Positions 61,806 to 64,000 of a DNA stretch of 64,000 nucleotides are shown piece by piece. The notes beneath the pieces are model-generated. The model did no database searches. It saw only the letters and a list, made by a program, of their open reading frames with translations, and was not told the origin of the DNA. The DNA comes from Bacteroides timonensis. Its GTDB lineage: Bacteria; Bacteroidota; Bacteroidia; Bacteroidales; Bacteroidaceae. How positions within the stretch are numbered: position 1 is the first letter of the stretch; every line of letters begins with the position of its first letter. Position numbers and translations under genes: made by a program. The stretch is from contig NZ_CBVI010000012.1 in NCBI RefSeq assembly GCF_000513195.1, positions 1-64,000 on the forward strand. Reading direction: 5' to 3'.

Positions 61806-64000
61806 TTATTTGATGATAATCTTTTCACTACGAAGCACTTTTACGTTTTCTTTATCCGTAATGCCTTCTTTCACTTTCAGATTCCTAATCTCAGCGCCAA
61901 TCACATCATCCAGTACTACTGCATAACGCCCATCTTTCTGCTCAGCACTGATACTGCAATTATCTAATAGGAAGTCCTTCACATGACGCGCCCAGAAACC
62001 AAAAGAAGGTTGTATTTTCAAATCACCTACATTATAACGTCCTACTCCGATTTCAGGCGGATACGCTTCTGCATCTTCTACCGGATGTCCTCCTTTCACG
62101 AGTAAATTTACATCATGGAACTGTACATTCTTAATATACCCGGTATGCTGGCCATTTGGCAAACGGAACGTCAGGCCTCCTTCCACAACTTCTGTATCCG
62201 GCAGTTTGAAACCTGCAATGATGGGAGTTGCCGTATTTTGAGAGCCATCGTATGCTTTCCAGCGATCTCCCCGGAAAGAACTTCCACCATAAACCTCATC
62301 AATGTCTACTCCATAAATCACAATATTCTCCACTTGCCCGATATCAGAGTTAATCACCAACAACTCTTTACGTACACTTCCATTTTCCGTGAATGTAAAA
62401 GGAGCGACGTCAGCACCCAACACACGGCCTCTATTGGATATAGATATGAAGAACGGAGCACGCGTACGATGCATCACCGAACGGGAATGTATCGGTCCTG
62501 TCTTTCCACTATTCAGATAGACATTTTTTATATGTCCGCCATCATTGGTAGATATAGAGAAACCTGCTTTATTGGCACCTAGTACATAAATATTATCCAC
62601 ATATAAATCCTGAATATCATCCGCTGTTTCCGAACCTATCTGGAACAGGTTACAATTGGTATCTCCAACTATATTGCGTACCATATAGTTACGTGCCGGA
62701 CGGGTAAAACCTAATGAACAATCCGAACCCGGTTTCACAATATCATCCGAACTGACACGCGAATAAATGTTCGTCACCGTTACATCATTACATGCCATAA
62801 AGTCGTAAATATCACGGGCATTCCGGGTATTATGTTTGGCAAAATAGGTATCATGCACATGAATACCATCAGTACCTGTAGCCAACAAAACAAAATGCCC
62901 TCCCTGATCTATATGCAGCATATTGCTGACATCATAATTCTTCCGATTATCCGTATCTATATAGCAGGGCTCATCTTTTTGTGGATCATACCACATATCT
63001 TTACCTATATTCCAGCCTCCAATTTCAATATTGGTACAAAGTTTCAAAGAGAACATTTTGTCGCAACGTTTCTCGGGAGCATTATTCATTACTTTATCAG
63101 AAGTAACCAGATTACCATTACCCGTAATACGGCCTGTACCCACGATCTTCACATTATCAATGCGTTCTCCAAAGAACATTGCATTACGGAAAAATGTATG
63201 TCCCACATCCTGCTTCGTCAGATAGTTTTCCGGATCGGCATAAGGGCGAGGATCGGTAGGAGAAAGTCCCGAACGGTAAGCCCGGTCACTAAACCAGGTC
63301 GTTTCCGGCACATCACCACCCGGAAGTCCCTGAATTGTGGCATCTGCATCCAGATGCAGCCAGACATTGCTCAACAGATGAACCGTCCTCACATTATAGG
63401 TACCTGCCGTGAATCGCAGAATACCCCCACCCAACTTATTCATCTCTTTAATAGCTTTGTTAATGATTTCCGTATCGTCTGCTATTCCATCTCCTTTTAC
63501 TCCCGTAGTCTTGATATCCTGCAAACCGGAATAGAACCAAGCTATATTTGATTCGCCCTGATTATCTCCTCCTTTCACAAGTAATTTAAAAGCATACAGT
63601 TGATTAGAATTCAACCGACCGACGGCAGCAAAATCATCATCCGGTAATATCTCCGTTCTTACAGGTTTCCAAGTCTTTCCCCTATCCTCAGATAATAACA
63701 AAGTCACAGATTCCGCATTACGAGGAGTTGTCCAGTAGAAAGAAGTGAATGATAAATCCCAATCTTTTTTATACGTAAATGCCCGCAAGGGAGTACGGGT
63801 AAAATCGGCAACGGTCGTCACACCTTCAAAAGTTGCAATGGCAATCGGACTATGCAAGACTTCAGGTTGAGAGGTTATATAATCAGCCTCGAATGTATAG
63901 TTCCCCTTTTCCGGTATTGCCACTCCACGGAAACAAAGACGGATATCAGGTCCGTTAGAGGGACGGAAATCCAAATCTTTAAAGATCAACAGAGTGCCAT
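61806..64000 (-). CDS. GH28-like/pectate-lyase-superfamily beta-helix protein, 5' end outside the window
   Basis: The frame is open to the right edge; the first ATG-like codon inside is a TTG, so about 731 residues are visible and the N-terminus is missing. Residues about 1-165 of the visible part form beta-sandwich modules (fibronectin-like, with 'YAFKLLVKGGDNQGES'). The helix begins at 'GVKGDGIADDTEIINKAIKEMNKLGGGILRFTAG' and continues in short rungs to the end. Candidate acidic residues are in 'GTDGIHVHDTYFA' and 'SSDDIVKPGSD', the latter close to the GH28 Asp-Asp motif. A pectin-type or rhamnogalacturonan-type galacturonidase is plausible. It is in the same unit as the short DUF362 paralogue. 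Confidence 0.72.
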   Translation of the reverse strand, partial: GTLLIFKDLDFRPSNGPDIRLCFRGVAIPEKGNYTFEADYITSQPEVLHSPIAIATFEGVTTVADFTRTPLRAFTYKKDWDLSFTSFYWTTPRNAESVTLLLSEDRGKTWKPVRTEILPDDDFAAVGRLNSNQLYAFKLLVKGGDNQGESNIAWFYSGLQDIKTTGVKGDGIADDTEIINKAIKEMNKLGGGILRFTAGTYNVRTVHLLSNVWLHLDADATIQGLPGGDVPETTWFSDRAYRSGLSPTDPRPYADPENYLTKQDVGHTFFRNAMFFGERIDNVKIVGTGRITGNGNLVTSDKVMNNAPEKRCDKMFSLKLCTNIEIGGWNIGKDMWYDPQKDEPCYIDTDNRKNYDVSNMLHIDQGGHFVLLATGTDGIHVHDTYFAKHNTRNARDIYDFMACNDVTVTNIYSRVSSDDIVKPGSDCSLGFTRPARNYMVRNIVGDTNCNLFQIGSETADDIQDLYVDNIYVLGANKAGFSISTNDGGHIKNVYLNSGKTGPIHSRSVMHRTRAPFFISISNRGRVLGADVAPFTFTENGSVRKELLVINSDIGQVENIVIYGVDIDEVYGGSSFRGDRWKAYDGSQNTATPIIAGFKLPDTEVVEGGLTFRLPNGQHTGYIKNVQFHDVNLLVKGGHPVEDAEAYPPEIGVGRYNVGDLKIQPSFGFWARHVKDFLLDNCSISAEQKDGRYAVVLDDVIGAEIRNLKVKEGITDKENVKVLRSEKIIIK

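Overview
The window looks like the chromosome of a gut Bacteroides (Bacteroidetes). Evidence for this is a SusC/SusD pair, two hybrid two-component sensors (HTCS) with Reg_prop propellers, many secreted glycoside hydrolases and polysaccharide lyases, Bacteroidetes-type -7 boxes (TAnnTTTG) and an HU-like/DUF4469 DNA-binding protein. Every complete gene is on the minus strand. The only plus-strand gene is the 3' end of a tyrosine recombinase at the left edge. I see no tRNA, rRNA or CRISPR array.

Left locus (219-27422): a complete polysaccharide utilization locus for a uronate-containing glycan. HTCS1 (23316-27422) is followed by an enzyme operon (14886-23166) encoding GH88, GH2, an alginate-lyase-like/PL38-type protein, GH105 and PL8. 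A second enzyme operon (10935-14776) encodes a GH95-like (alpha/alpha)6 protein and a beta-helix protein. The SusC/SusD operon (219-10629) also encodes a fasciclin lipoprotein, an Ig/lectin-like lipoprotein, a solitary TonB-plug protein, an MG2/plug protein and a short lipoprotein stub. The stub lies beside a 16-bp inverted repeat and the recombinase.

Middle (27560-43547): an HU-like protein gene, then a striking array of seven palindromes with an exact 22-bp period, a CcsBA cytochrome c maturation protein and a DAHP synthase-like protein. Next is a tight nine-gene operon (32044-43547). It encodes a propeller/di-heme cytochrome, a chorismatase-like RidA protein, a cupin lipoprotein, a VOC protein, DhaK, DhaL, an LsrF-type aldolase/thiolase, a PQQ-like propeller and a 1330-residue protein fusing NPCBM, propeller, di-heme and SUMF1-like domains. 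I do not recognise this combination as a described pathway; it is the best candidate for an undescribed system here.

Right locus (43739-64000): HTCS2, a second 22-bp-period palindrome array, and an enzyme operon (48131-60070) encoding a six-hairpin glycosidase, GH36, GH31, GH97, GH28 and a membrane DUF362 protein. A further upstream unit holds a second DUF362 protein and a beta-helix GH28-like protein that runs off the edge.

How they fit together: five promoters align without gaps (SusC, the GH95-like operon, HTCS1, the cytochrome/LsrF operon and the right-hand enzyme operon). Each has a -7 box (imperfect for SusC) and, at a fixed distance, two TTGA half-sites 21 bp apart, as expected for AraC-type HTCS output domains. 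The cytochrome/LsrF promoter and the right enzyme-operon promoter share further bases, which suggests that HTCS2 controls both the glycan-degrading enzymes and the redox/kinase/aldolase operon.
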